Source: Curtobacterium sp. MCPF17_052
GTDB taxonomy: Bacteria > Actinomycetota > Actinomycetes > Actinomycetales > Microbacteriaceae
Length of the DNA stretch: 64,000 bases
Direction: 5' to 3'
NCBI RefSeq assembly: GCF_003234085.1
Contig: NZ_QKSD01000003.1
Span: forward strand, 204,307-268,306
Shown: in pieces, positions 38,867 to 48,212 of the stretch
How positions within the stretch are numbered: position 1 is the stretch's first letter
How the letters are laid out: each line of letters opens with the position of its first letter
Made by a program: the position numbers and the translations under genes
Notes under the pieces: model-generated
The model's database searches: none
What the model saw: only the letters and a program-made list of their open reading frames with translations
What the model was told of the DNA's origin: nothing

Positions 38867-39196
38867 TCAGCCCTGGCGGTCCTCCTCGGACTGCCACGGC
38901 AGGTGCAGGTCGCCCGGCTCGGGCTCGACGTCACCGGCATCGTCCGCGCCACCGGTCCCCGGGGCTGCGACGATGCGCGAGGGGTCGATGCCGTCCTCCC
39001 GCAGGTCGTCGTCGTCGCGCTGCTTCGTCTGGGACGCGTCCATCTCCCGCTCACTCGACGGGCTGTACGACGTGTCGGCGGCCCGCTGCTCGCGCCCGCT
39101 CACCCCGTCGACGTCGTCACTGTGTGCTGCCGAGGTCAGGGCGTCGGAGCGGTCCCGGTCGTCAGAGTGCTCGGGGCCTGCGATGTCGTTGCTCAT
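38867..39196 (-). CDS. Acidic disordered hypothetical protein
   Basis: A 109-residue protein rich in Asp, Ser, Glu and Gly, with no hydrophobic core; it is likely to be disordered. Family not recognised. It has a strong ribosome site (GGGAGGAAA) before the ATG at 39196, which is the main support. Divergent from the PH-domain gene pair. Confidence 0.65.
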   Translation of the reverse strand: MSNDIAGPEHSDDRDRSDALTSAAHSDDVDGVSGREQRAADTSYSPSSEREMDASQTKQRDDDDLREDGIDPSRIVAAPGTGGADDAGDVEPEPGDLHLPWQSEEDRQG

Positions 39197-39307
39197 GCTG
39201 TTTCCTCCCGTTTCCCCGAACGCTAGGCGGCGGACGGCGTCGAGCTCCCAGGCCGTCCATCCGATCGGGGCACAACCGGCTCCCGCACGCACCAGTACGG
39301 TCGAAGC

Positions 39308-39889
39308 GTGATGGATCCTCGCGCCCTGGCCACCGACGAGCTCCGACCCGGGGAGCGCCTGCTGTGGGTCGGGAAGAGCGATCCCGCACGGCTGTTCACC
39401 GGACGCGACGGCTTCCTCGTGCCGTTCAGCATCCTGTGGGGCGGCTTCGCGATCTTCTGGGAGGTCGGCGTCGTCACCACCGGAGCACCGTGGTTCTTCG
39501 CCCTCTTCGGGAGCGTCTTCGTCCTCATCGGGCTTCACCTGATCGTCGGCCGGTTCTTCGTGAAGCGCCACCGGAAGCGCACGGAGGCTTTCGCCGTGAC
39601 CGACCGGCGAGCGTTCATCACGAACGGGCGCAGCAGCCGCGAGACCGATGTCAGCCGGACGGACCGGGACATCAACTGGACCCGCGGTCGAACCCAATGC
39701 TCAGTCGAGTGGGGTGGCAGCTCCGGGCGAGGAGTGTTCGGCGGCGGCGGGTTCGGCGCTCCCAACCTCCAGCACCTCTACGCCAACACGGGCCTCGACG
39801 GGTTCTTCGGTCCTCGTCCGATGGCGTTCTACGACGTCTCGGACGGCAAGGCCCTGGTCCAGGCACTCGATGACGCAGCCCGACGCTGA
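39308..39889 (+). CDS. PH-domain-like membrane protein, copy 1
   Basis: A 193-residue protein: a short start ending GERLLWVGKSDPARLF, two membrane spans (about 37-57 and 61-83), the cytoplasmic motif FVKRHRKRTEAFAVTDRRAF, then a bacterial PH-like beta domain. The end is GPRPMAFYDVSDGKALVQAL. TACGGT lies 6 nt before the GTG at 39308, and no ribosome site is seen, so this start is favoured over the ATG at 39311. The next gene is a paralogue that overlaps by 20 bp. Confidence 0.85.
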   Translation: MMDPRALATDELRPGERLLWVGKSDPARLFTGRDGFLVPFSILWGGFAIFWEVGVVTTGAPWFFALFGSVFVLIGLHLIVGRFFVKRHRKRTEAFAVTDRRAFITNGRSSRETDVSRTDRDINWTRGRTQCSVEWGGSSGRGVFGGGGFGAPNLQHLYANTGLDGFFGPRPMAFYDVSDGKALVQALDDAARR

Positions 39890-40484
39890 CGACTCCTGCC
39901 CTACCGGGTCGGCGAACCCCGAGCAACGGGCCCTCGTCGACGGACAACTCCGCCCGGGTGAGCATCTCCTCTGGGTCGGCCACAGTGACCCGCAGCGGAT
40001 GTTCGTCGATGCTGACCGGTACCTGATCCCCTTCAGCGCCTTCTTCCTCGTCATCGTGACGAGCTTCCTCCTGGCGGCCGCCCGCTCGCACGCGAACCCG
40101 GCGGTCCTCGTCCGGTTGTCCGCCCTCGTCCTGGTCGGCCTGTACATGGGCGTCGGCCGGTTCCTCGTCAAGCGCCACCGCAAGCGCACTGACGTCTACG
40201 CCGTGACAACGGAGCGGGCACTCGTCACGAACGGCCGGCGGACCCGCGAGACCGACGCCCACCGCCCCGACTGGTACGTGGACCGGACGGCGGAGCACGT
40301 CACCGTGCAGTGGGACGACGTCAGCGACCTCGACACGCTCTTCTGGGGTGGCAGCGCTGCTGCCCAGCAGTACGCGAACACGGGCCTCGACGGCCTGCCC
40401 GGGGCGCGGGAGAACTTCGCCATGTACGACGTCACGGACGGCGACGGACTCGTCGCGGCGCTCCGCCACACCTCCGGCCGCTGA
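39870..40484 (+). CDS. PH-domain-like membrane protein, copy 2
   Basis: A 204-residue tandem paralogue of the preceding gene: GEHLLWVGHSDPQRMF, two spans, FLVKRHRKRTDVYAVTTERA and the ending FAMYDVTDGDGLVAAL are all shared. Similarity by eye is about 40%, so the duplication is old. The 20-bp overlap implies one transcript and perhaps a heteromer. Function unknown. Confidence 0.85.
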   Translation: MTQPDADDSCPTGSANPEQRALVDGQLRPGEHLLWVGHSDPQRMFVDADRYLIPFSAFFLVIVTSFLLAAARSHANPAVLVRLSALVLVGLYMGVGRFLVKRHRKRTDVYAVTTERALVTNGRRTRETDAHRPDWYVDRTAEHVTVQWDDVSDLDTLFWGGSAAAQQYANTGLDGLPGARENFAMYDVTDGDGLVAALRHTSGR

Positions 40485-40560
40485 CCCGGCCGGGAGGCAC
40501 GGCTCACCCCGCAGGTCCGTTACGCTCGTCGGGCACTCGCCACCACCAGGAGGTCCCACC

Positions 40561-41082
40561 GTGACGATCGTCGCCGCCGCTGACGGCTCAGCCCTCGGCA
40601 ACCCCGGCCCTGCCGGCTGGGCCTGGTACGTGGACGACGACCGCTGGGCTGCCGGCGGCTGGCCCCGCGGCACCAACAACCAGGGCGAGCTGACCGCCGT
40701 CCTGCAGCTCCTCAAGGCCACGAAGGACACGGGGGAACCGCTGCACATCCTCTGCGACAGTCAGTACGCGATCAAGGCCTGCACCGAGTGGCTCGCCGGC
40801 TGGAAGCGCAAGGGCTGGCGGAAGGCCGACGGCAAGCCGGTGCTCAACGTGGAGATCATCCAGGAGCTCGACGCCGAGCTGCAGGGCCGCAAGGTGACGT
40901 TCGAGTGGGTCCGTGGGCACATGGGCCACGAGATGAACGAGGCCGCCGACGTCCGTGCCCGTGGTGCGGCGACGGCGTACCAGAACCGCACCGAGGTCCC
41001 GACCGGACCGGGCTGGCCGGGCGTCGACGTTCCGGAGCCGGCGGCGATCCCCGAGGTCGCTCCCCCCGCGACGCTCTTCTAG
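40561..41082 (+). CDS. rnhA: Ribonuclease HI
   Basis: A 173-residue RNase HI that cuts RNA in RNA-DNA hybrids. The catalytic carboxylates are Asp 8 (AADGSALGNPGPAG), Glu 43 (NNQGELTAV), Asp 66 (LCDSQYA) and Asp 130 (NEAADVRAR), with the His of WVRGHMG at 120. The last about 30 residues are a Pro-rich tail beyond the usual 150-155. The GTG at 40561 has AGGAGG 6 nt upstream. Confidence 0.95.
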   Translation: MTIVAAADGSALGNPGPAGWAWYVDDDRWAAGGWPRGTNNQGELTAVLQLLKATKDTGEPLHILCDSQYAIKACTEWLAGWKRKGWRKADGKPVLNVEIIQELDAELQGRKVTFEWVRGHMGHEMNEAADVRARGAATAYQNRTEVPTGPGWPGVDVPEPAAIPEVAPPATLF

Positions 41083-41104
41083 ACCGCAGGACCGACAGCC
41101 ACAC

Positions 41105-41152
41105 GACAGACAGCGAGGGCGGGACCGTTCGGTCCCGCCCTCGCTGTCTGTC
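41105..41152. terminator. Strong bidirectional terminator
   Basis: A perfect 22-bp stem (GACAGACAGCGAGGGCGGGA and following) with a GTTC loop lies between the stops of rnhA and the convergent DUF6458 gene. Confidence 0.85.
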
Positions 41153-41161
41153 GTCCTGGAC

Positions 41162-41413
41162 TCAGTAGGTGCCGTCGCGGCGGTCCTGCCGGGTGATCTG
41201 CTCGCCGGAGGCCGGGTCGACCCCGGAGCGCGTGGTGGTGGTCGTCCGACGTCCGCCGAAGCCGACCGCCAGGCTGATGATGAGCAGGATGACGCCGGCG
41301 GCCATCAGGATGTAGCCGATGAGGCGCAGGTCGATGCCGGCGACCTGGTAGTCGACCGCGAACGCGACGATGGCGCCGATCACGATCAAGGCGATGCTGG
41401 AGCCGATTCGCAT
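41162..41413 (-). CDS. DUF6458 small membrane protein
   Basis: An 83-residue protein with two membrane spans (about 5-22 and 32-52) and the DUF6458 start MRIGSSIALIVIGAIVAFAV. The cytoplasmic tail is Thr/Arg-rich. Common in Actinobacteria; function unknown. GGAAGGAA precedes the ATG. Downstream of the helicase gene by 60 bp. Confidence 0.88.
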   Translation of the reverse strand: MRIGSSIALIVIGAIVAFAVDYQVAGIDLRLIGYILMAAGVILLIISLAVGFGGRRTTTTTRSGVDPASGEQITRQDRRDGTY

Positions 41414-41473
41414 GGGGGTTCCTTCCGTGGGCTGCGGCTGACCGTACCCGGTCGGCAGCCCGCGTGTTCTGGC

Positions 41474-44029
41474 TCAGTCGACGTCGACCTCGGCCCACCC
41501 GTCGAAGCGTCCGATCTCGGTGACGCGGACCACGGCCTCGCCGGCGTCGTCGGAGGCGTCGAGGTCGATGGTCGCCGAGAACCCGAAGTCCTTGTCGCCC
41601 GCCGGGTCGGCGAAGATCTGCCGTGCACGCCAGGAGCGGCCCTGTTCGGAGAGCACGAGGTACTGCATGGACCGGGCTTCGGCGTCGATGCCGATCGTGT
41701 CGTGCTCGTCGTAGTACTCCTCGAGCACGTTGTCCCACGCGTGCTGGTCGAACCCGGCGGTGGCGTCGAGTTCGCCGAGTCCTTCGATGTCGTCCCGGGC
41801 GGCCAGCAGCACCCGCTGGAAGAGGGCGTTGCGCACGAGGACCCGGAAGGCCCGGACGTTGCCGGTCAGGCGGGCGGGCTGCGGCGGCGCGATCTCCTCG
41901 TGCTCCGCTTCGGCGAGCGCGATGTCCCCGTTCATCAGCGCTTCCCACTCGTCGACGAGCGAGGAGTCGACCTGGCGGACGAGCTCGCCGAGCCACTCGA
42001 TGATGTCGTCGAGCTCCTGGGTGCGGTGTTCGTCCGCGATGGTCTGCCGCATGGTGCGGTAGGCGTCCGACAGGTACCGCAGCACCAGGCCCTCGGAGCG
42101 CGTGAGCTGGTAGAAGCGCACGTAGTCGCCGAAGGTCATCGCCCGCTCGTACATGTCGCGGACGACGGACTTCGGGGAGAGCGAGAAGTCGAGCACCCAG
42201 GGCTGTTCGTCGGCGTAGCTCTCGTACGCGGCGGTCAGGAGTTCGTCGAGTGGTTTCGGCCAGGTGACCTCTTCGAGGAGCTCCATCCGCTCGTCGTACT
42301 CGATGCCCTCCTGTTTCATCCGGGCGACCGCTTCGCCGCGTTCCTTGAACTGCTGCTGCGACAGGATCGCGCGCGGGTCGTCGAGGGTCGCTTCGACGAT
42401 GGACACCATGTCGAGAGCGAAGGTCGGCGACTCCGGGTCGAGCAGTTCGAACGCGGCGAGCGCGAACGGTGACAGTGGCTGGTTGAGCGCGAAGTTCGCC
42501 TGCAGGTCGACGGTCAGTCGGTAGGTGCCGTCGACCTTCTCGATGACACGGGCGTTGATCAGCGTCCGCGCGATCGTCAGCGCCCGACGTGCCATCGCGA
42601 GCTGGCGGGCACGCGGTTCGTGGTTGTCGTAGACGAGGGAGCGGACGTCCTCGAACGCGTCCCCGCCGCGGGCGACGACGGACAGCACCATGGCGTGCGT
42701 GATCCGCATCCGGGACACCATCGGTTCAGGCTCGGCGGCGATCAGGCGTTCGAACGACGCCTGACCCCAGGACACGAAGCCCTCGGGTGCCTTCTTCCGC
42801 TTGATCTTGTTCTTCTTCTTCGGGTCGTCGCCGGCCTTGGCGACCGCGCGGGCGTTCTCGATGTCGTGCTCGGGTGCCTCGGCGACGACGTCGCCCTCGG
42901 TGTCGTACCCGGCACGTCCGGCACGTCCGGCGATCTGGTGGAACTCGCGTGCGGAGAGCTGGCGCATCTTGGTGCCGTCGAACTTCGTCAGACCGGTGAA
43001 CAGGACGGCGCGGATCGGGACGTTGATGCCGACGCCGAGGGTGTCGGTGCCGCAGATGACGGGCAGCAGGCCACGCTGGGCGAGCTGTTCGACCAGCCGC
43101 CGGTACTTCGGCAGCATGCCGGCGTGGTGGACGCCGATGCCCGCCCGGATCAGGCGTGACAGGGTCTGCCCGAACCCGGCGCTGAAGCGGAAGCCGGCGA
43201 TGGCCTCGGCGATCTGGTCCCGGCGTTCGCGGGAGGCGACCTTCGCGGACATGAGCGCCTGGGCCCGCTCGAGTGCCGCGGCCTGGGCGAAGTGCACGAT
43301 GTAGACCGGTGCCTTGCCCTCGTCGAGCAGCCGTTCGACGGTCTCCTGCACGGGGGTCATCACGTACTCGTACTCGAGCGGCACGGGGCGCGAGACCCCG
43401 GTGACCCGTGCGGTCGACCGACCGGTACGCCGGGAGAGGTCGTCGGCGATGGTCGTGACGTCCCCGAGGGTGGCGGACATCAGCAGGAACTGCGCCTTCT
43501 CGAGCACGAGCAGCGGCACCTGCCACGCCCACCCCCGGTCGGCGTCACCGTAGAAGTGGAACTCGTCCATGACCACGACGTCGACGTCCGCGTCGGGACC
43601 CTGGCGGAGCGCGAGGTTCGCGAGGATCTCGGCGGTGCAGCAGACGATCGGGGCGTCGGCGTTCACGGCGGAGTCGCCCGTGACCATGCCGACGTTCTGG
43701 GCGCCGAACAGGTCGACGAGCTGGAAGAACTTCTCGGACACCAGGGCCTTGATCGGCGCGGTGTAGTAGCTGCGCTTGCCCTCCGCGAGCGCGGCGAAGT
43801 GCGCACCGGCGGCGACGAGGGACTTGCCGGTGCCGGTCGGGGTGCTCAGGACGACGTTGGCGCCGGAGACGAGTTCGATGAGGGCTTCGTCCTGCGCCGG
43901 GTAGAGCGGACGTCCGCCGGAGGCCGCCCACTCGGCGAAGGCGAGGTAGACGGCGTCCGGATCGACGACACCGCCCTCGGCCGCCGGCAGTGCGGCGACG
44001 AGCGGAGGGGCGGTGGTGACGTCGGTCAT
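41474..44029 (-). CDS. DEAD/DEAH-box RNA helicase with DUF3516
   Basis: An 851-residue Ski2-like superfamily 2 helicase. Walker A TPTGTGKS is at 63-70 and the Walker B/motif II is DEFH at 155-158, SAT follows in LLMSATLGD, and motif VI is QIAGRAGRAG near 385. The C-terminal half (DUF3516) is typical of this actinobacterial group, related to the HelY family and probably acting in RNA turnover or ribosome work. GAGGAT lies 6 nt before the ATG at 44029 and also resembles a ribosome site. Confidence 0.92.
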   Translation of the reverse strand: MTDVTTAPPLVAALPAAEGGVVDPDAVYLAFAEWAASGGRPLYPAQDEALIELVSGANVVLSTPTGTGKSLVAAGAHFAALAEGKRSYYTAPIKALVSEKFFQLVDLFGAQNVGMVTGDSAVNADAPIVCCTAEILANLALRQGPDADVDVVVMDEFHFYGDADRGWAWQVPLLVLEKAQFLLMSATLGDVTTIADDLSRRTGRSTARVTGVSRPVPLEYEYVMTPVQETVERLLDEGKAPVYIVHFAQAAALERAQALMSAKVASRERRDQIAEAIAGFRFSAGFGQTLSRLIRAGIGVHHAGMLPKYRRLVEQLAQRGLLPVICGTDTLGVGINVPIRAVLFTGLTKFDGTKMRQLSAREFHQIAGRAGRAGYDTEGDVVAEAPEHDIENARAVAKAGDDPKKKNKIKRKKAPEGFVSWGQASFERLIAAEPEPMVSRMRITHAMVLSVVARGGDAFEDVRSLVYDNHEPRARQLAMARRALTIARTLINARVIEKVDGTYRLTVDLQANFALNQPLSPFALAAFELLDPESPTFALDMVSIVEATLDDPRAILSQQQFKERGEAVARMKQEGIEYDERMELLEEVTWPKPLDELLTAAYESYADEQPWVLDFSLSPKSVVRDMYERAMTFGDYVRFYQLTRSEGLVLRYLSDAYRTMRQTIADEHRTQELDDIIEWLGELVRQVDSSLVDEWEALMNGDIALAEAEHEEIAPPQPARLTGNVRAFRVLVRNALFQRVLLAARDDIEGLGELDATAGFDQHAWDNVLEEYYDEHDTIGIDAEARSMQYLVLSEQGRSWRARQIFADPAGDKDFGFSATIDLDASDDAGEAVVRVTEIGRFDGWAEVDVD

Positions 44030-44093
44030 GTGCCCATCCTCCCAGCCCCACGCCTGACACGGCCCGCACCTCCCGCAGATACATGCGCCCGCA

Positions 44094-44099
44094 TAGACT
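44094..44099 (+). promoter_or_regulatory. -10 element TAGACT, leaderless start
   Basis: TAGACT ends 6 nt before the GTG at 44106, identical to the arrangement at 13471. Confidence 0.5.
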
Positions 44100-44105
44100 C
44101 GCCGT

Positions 44106-45119
44106 GTGCGTGAACTCGGATTCCTCTCCTTCGTCCCGAACCACGGCGGTGCTCCCGGTGCCGCGAGCGCTCTGGAGGACGGGCTGCGGCTCTTCCAGAC
44201 CGCCGAAGCCCTGGGCTACGGCACCGGCTGGGTGCGCGGCCGGCACTTCGAGCCCTTCCTCACCAGCCCGATGACGTTCTTCGCCGCCGCAGCCCAGCGG
44301 ACCAGCACGATCGGCTTCGGCACCGCGGTGCTCGGCATGCGCTACGAGGACCCGGTGCGCCTGGCCGAGGACGCCAGCACCGTCGACCTGCTCAGCGGCG
44401 GCCGGGTCCAGCTCGGCATCAGCACGGGCATCGCCGGCTACGGCCCGATCCTGGACCCGGTGTTCGGCGGCTCCGAGCGGTCCTTCCGCGACGAAGCCGA
44501 GGCACGCGCGGCCCGGCTGCTCGAGGTCCTGCACGGCGACGCCCTCGGCTCGGCCGGCAAGGGCTACGAGAGCATCCCCGCCGACGCCGAACTGACCCTG
44601 CAGCCGCAGAGCCCCGGCCTGCTCGACCGCGTCTGGTGGGGCGGCGGCAGCATGGGCACCGCGGTCCGCACGGCCGAGAAGGGCCTGCTGCTGCACTGCT
44701 CGACGCTGAACACCGAGGACACCGGCGCACCGTTCGCCGAAGCGCAGGCCGACCAGATCGCCGCGTACCGCTCCCGGTTCGCCGAACTGCACCCGGACCG
44801 ACAGTCGAAGGTCGCCGTCGGCCGGATCATCGTCCCGCTGCTCGACGAGCACGACCGCGACGTCCACCGGGAGTTCCTCGCCGGGTACGCGTCCGGCATG
44901 GACGACGAGGGTCGACCGCTGTCGGGTCCGCCGTTCCGCTTCAGCAGGGTCCTGTCCGGCGAGCCGGCAGCCATCGTCGACGCCCTGCGCGCCGACCCGG
45001 CCGTGGCGGCGACCGACGAGCTGGTCGTGACCCTGCCCGCCAACGGTGACAGCGCCTCCCACGAGCGGATCCTGCGCATCGTCGCCGAGGAGATCGAACC
45101 GGCGGTCCGCGCCGTCTGA
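44106..45119 (+). CDS. Luciferase-like flavin monooxygenase
   Basis: A 337-residue bacterial-luciferase-family (LLM) protein. The TIM-barrel start ELGFLSFVPNHGG, GFGTAVLGMRYEDPVRLAED and LSGGRVQLGISTG are family segments for flavin binding. It is paralogous to the 50941 gene (both share WWG-G, LNTEDTG/LLTEDTG and Q-DQIA). It probably oxidises a small organic molecule with FMNH2; the substrate is not known. Confidence 0.92.
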   Translation: MRELGFLSFVPNHGGAPGAASALEDGLRLFQTAEALGYGTGWVRGRHFEPFLTSPMTFFAAAAQRTSTIGFGTAVLGMRYEDPVRLAEDASTVDLLSGGRVQLGISTGIAGYGPILDPVFGGSERSFRDEAEARAARLLEVLHGDALGSAGKGYESIPADAELTLQPQSPGLLDRVWWGGGSMGTAVRTAEKGLLLHCSTLNTEDTGAPFAEAQADQIAAYRSRFAELHPDRQSKVAVGRIIVPLLDEHDRDVHREFLAGYASGMDDEGRPLSGPPFRFSRVLSGEPAAIVDALRADPAVAATDELVVTLPANGDSASHERILRIVAEEIEPAVRAV

Positions 45120-45725
45120 CCGCACACGAGCGGCACCGGCGCCCGGCCCCGCCACCGACCCCGGCGCCGGGGCTCCGTCCGGCCTCAGCGTCCAGCGGGG
45201 CCCACGGGCCGGTGAGTTCCGTGGGCTGCACCGCCGGACGACCATCGGCGTTCCTGATCCGAACGCGATGGTGCACTCATCGTTCCACCTGCGCACCTTT
45301 TTGTCACCCGTGACGAATCCGCTCCGCACGACCACGGTGCCGCCGCGAGAACGAGGCCGTGCCGCCCGGGAACGAGGATGCGCCCCCGCAACGAGTGCGG
45401 GGGCGCATCAGGACGCATCAGGACCACCGGGGCGTCATCGGCCGGATCAGGAGGCCGCGACACTCGCTCGGCAGTCCTTGTTCGATGCGTGCGCCGACGG
45501 TAACCAGCCGACTGGCGCACCCCCGATCGTACCGATGCGACCGGGCACGGTGCGGAAAGTGGACGGAATCACAGCCTCCTGGCGCGCTCCAGTCCGAGGG
45601 TCACGGACGTCGTCTGCCCACCTCCAGCCCGGCCGGTACCGCCCGTACCTGGCTGCGTCCACCACCGGCAGGGCAGGATGGGCGTGACCCGACCCGGGGT
45701 CTCGACGACGAGGTGGAGTGACGCG
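45120..45725. other. Intergenic region with a terminator-like hairpin
   Basis: No convincing gene in 606 bp. A hairpin at 45382-45408 (GCGCCCCCGCA, ACGAG loop, 11-bp stem) stands alone, so a small RNA or short peptide gene on the minus strand (about 45520-45405) is possible but unsupported. CAGGAT at 45674 could be the -10 of the next gene. Confidence 0.35.
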
Positions 45726-46580
45726 ATGACGCGTGTAGTGGTGACCGGTGGCAGCGGCAAGCTCGGACGGGCGGTCGTCCGCGACCTGGACGAGCACGGG
45801 TACGACGTCGTGCTCCTCGACCGGGTGGCCTCCCCGGACAAGCCCGAGCGGGTGCAGTTCGTGCGGACGGACCTCACCGACTACGGTCAGGTGCTCAACA
45901 CGTTCCTCGGCGTCGACGACCGCTACGACTCCGTGGACGCGGTCGTGCACCTCGCTGCCGTCCCCGCGCCGGGCCAGGTGCCGGACGTCGCACTCATCAC
46001 GAACAACGTGACCGCGTCGATCAACGTGTTCCACGCTGCCCGCGCGGCCCGCATCCGGAACGTCGTGTGGGCCTCCAGTGAGACGCTGCTGGGGATCCCG
46101 ATGGGCGAGCACCACCCGCCCTACCTGCCCGTCGACGAGGAGTTCGCGGTCCGCCCGCAGTCGTCGTACTCGCTCGGCAAGGCGGTGGAGGAGGAGATGG
46201 CCCGCCACTTCACCCGCTGGGACCCGCAGCTGAAGATGATCGGGCTGCGCTTCTCGAACGTGATGGACGAGACCGACTACCCGGCGTTCCCGTGGGACGC
46301 CACCCCGGAGGCGAAGACCTTCAACCTGTGGTCCTACATCGACTCGCGCGACGGCGCCCAGGCGGTCCGCAAGGCCGTGGAGAGTGAGCTGACCGGGTTC
46401 GAGGCGTTCATCATCGCCAGCCCGGACACCGTGATGGACACCCCGACGCTGGAGCTCGTCGAGCAGTTCCTGCCGGACGTCGAGCGCCGCGCCGAGATCG
46501 ACGGCGTCAGCTCGCTCCTGTCGTCGGAGAAGGCCCGCGAGCTCCTCGGCTACGCGCCCGAGCACACCTGGCGCCCCTGA
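45726..46580 (+). CDS. NAD-dependent epimerase/dehydratase family protein
   Basis: A 284-residue extended SDR. The NAD-binding motif TGGSGKLG is at 7-14, DLTDYG marks the acidic loop, the catalytic Ser is in VWASSETLLG, and the Tyr/Lys pair is SYSLGK. It resembles uronate-dehydrogenase-type and other sugar-epimerase-like proteins; the substrate is unknown. GAGGTGGAG lies 7-10 nt before the ATG. Confidence 0.92.
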   Translation: MTRVVVTGGSGKLGRAVVRDLDEHGYDVVLLDRVASPDKPERVQFVRTDLTDYGQVLNTFLGVDDRYDSVDAVVHLAAVPAPGQVPDVALITNNVTASINVFHAARAARIRNVVWASSETLLGIPMGEHHPPYLPVDEEFAVRPQSSYSLGKAVEEEMARHFTRWDPQLKMIGLRFSNVMDETDYPAFPWDATPEAKTFNLWSYIDSRDGAQAVRKAVESELTGFEAFIIASPDTVMDTPTLELVEQFLPDVERRAEIDGVSSLLSSEKARELLGYAPEHTWRP

Positions 46581-46591
46581 CCCCTCCGCAA

Positions 46592-46653
46592 AACGCAACG
46601 TCGGCGGCGACTCACAGCGGTACTCCGTTGCGTGGGGCCGCCGACGTTGCGTT
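46592..46653. terminator. Long inverted repeat between convergent genes
   Basis: AACGCAACGTCGGCGGC and its exact complement (17 bp) flank a 28-nt loop between the epimerase and methyltransferase stops, 8-11 bp from each. Confidence 0.65.
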
Positions 46654-46661
46654 CCGCGGGT

Positions 46662-48212
46662 CTAGGCGGGGAGCAGCAGGCCGTCGAGGACCAGGTCGCG
46701 CAGGCGCGGCAGCAGGTCCGCTGTCAACGCCTGGTCGTCGACACCCGTGAGCTGGGCGATCGCGCCGATGATCTGGCCGACCGTCAGCTCACCGTCGGCG
46801 GCACCGACGAACGCGGCGAGCGCGGTGTCGGCGTCGACCCGGCGGCCGAACCCACCGCCCTGCACGAGCGTCATCACGGTCGGGTCGTCGTTGCCGGGCC
46901 AGTAGTGCCGTTCCTCGGTGACGTCGCCGGCGACGCGGAGGTGCGCGGCGGCGAACGCGTCGTCGTCACGCTCGGCGAGCCAGGAGACGGCGTCCAGGAC
47001 GCGGGCGATCGTCGCGCCGAGGCCGGCGGGGTTGGAGCCGAGCACCTGCGGGAGGCGTTCGAAGCGGCGGAGGTCGGGCGAGCCTCCGGACCGGACGACG
47101 ACGTAGCCGAAGCCGACCCCGGTGACGTGGCGGTCGCGGAAGTCGTCCAGCCAGGCGTCGACCAGGTCGTCGAAGACGGGCGTGCCGGGCTTCGTGCCGC
47201 CGTCGCGGATCCAGGTCTCGGCGTAGGCGGGCGGGTCTTCGCGCTCGCGTTCGACCACCCACACGTCCAGGTCGGTGTCGGCGAACCAGGAGCGGACGCG
47301 CTCCAGTCCGTCCTGCCCCCACCGGTGTTCCCAGTTGCCGAGCAGCTGTGCGGTGCCGCCCGGCTCGAGGTGCTCGGGCAGTCCGCGGAGGACGGTCTCG
47401 ACGAGGGCGTCGCCGACCATGCCGCCGTCCCGGTACTCGTAGGCGGGGACGCCCGCACGGCGGGGCGTGATGACGAACGGCGGGTTCGAGACGATGCGGT
47501 CGAACCGCTCCCCCGCGACCGGTTCGAACAGTGAACCGAGACGGAAGTCGATGCCGTCGACGCCGTTGAGTTGCGCGTTGAACCGGGCGATGTCGATCGC
47601 CCGTCGTGAGATGTCGGTGGCGACGACCTGGTCGGCGAAGCGTCGGGCGTGCATCGCCTGGATGCCGCACCCGGTGCCGAGGTCGAGCACCCGCCGCACC
47701 GGCACGGGCAGCTGCAGGCCGCTCAACGTGGTGGTGGCCCCGCCGACGCCGAGGACGTGCTCCTCGCTGATGGCGTGTCCGAGGGCGAGTTCACCGAGGT
47801 CGGAGACGATCCACCAGCTGCCGGCGCCCAGGTCGTCGACGAACGCGTAGGGGCGGAGGTCGACGGCCGCAGCGACGGTGTCCCCGTCGACGCGCAGGAC
47901 CCCGGCCGCGACCAAGGAGTCCACGCCGGCGGACGGGAACGCGGCCGAGGCATCGGCCCGCGGCACCGGCAGGCCGAGCACGAAGAGCGTGGCGATGGTG
48001 GACAGCGGTGTCGTCGGGCGGGCGGCGAGGGCCCGACGGGCGGCGACGCGCACCCCGCGGTGCAGGGCGGCGGCAGCCTCGGTCCCCCAGAGTGCGTCGA
48101 CCCCCTCGACGGAGTAGCCGGCGGTGGTCAGGTCCGCGGCGAGCGCCGAGGTGACGGCGGGCTCGGCGACGACGTCGGGCAGCGTGTCCGCGGCTGTGCG
48201 CTCCCCGCTCAT
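46662..48212 (-). CDS. Class I SAM methyltransferase with N-terminal winged-helix-like part
   Basis: A 516-residue protein. The first about 150 residues are helical and resemble the N-terminal part of actinobacterial DUF7059-type proteins. The methyltransferase core has motif I VLDLGTGCGIQ near 165 and the amine-methylating motif NPPFVITP near 245, the NPPY/F signature of N-methyltransferases acting on glutamine or on rRNA/DNA bases. The target is unknown. The start overlaps the ArsR stop by 4 bp (ATGA), so they are co-transcribed. Confidence 0.9.
   Translation of the reverse strand: MSGERTAADTLPDVVAEPAVTSALAADLTTAGYSVEGVDALWGTEAAAALHRGVRVAARRALAARPTTPLSTIATLFVLGLPVPRADASAAFPSAGVDSLVAAGVLRVDGDTVAAAVDLRPYAFVDDLGAGSWWIVSDLGELALGHAISEEHVLGVGGATTTLSGLQLPVPVRRVLDLGTGCGIQAMHARRFADQVVATDISRRAIDIARFNAQLNGVDGIDFRLGSLFEPVAGERFDRIVSNPPFVITPRRAGVPAYEYRDGGMVGDALVETVLRGLPEHLEPGGTAQLLGNWEHRWGQDGLERVRSWFADTDLDVWVVEREREDPPAYAETWIRDGGTKPGTPVFDDLVDAWLDDFRDRHVTGVGFGYVVVRSGGSPDLRRFERLPQVLGSNPAGLGATIARVLDAVSWLAERDDDAFAAAHLRVAGDVTEERHYWPGNDDPTVMTLVQGGGFGRRVDADTALAAFVGAADGELTVGQIIGAIAQLTGVDDQALTADLLPRLRDLVLDGLLLPA

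Noticed and set aside
45405..45520. Possible tRNA or small RNA before the lone hairpin at 45382
   Set aside because: No cloverleaf or T-loop motif could be formed; only the hairpin itself is supported.
45447..46598. 383-codon minus-strand frame
   Set aside because: Antisense shadow of the epimerase gene, which has a Rossmann motif and a ribosome site.
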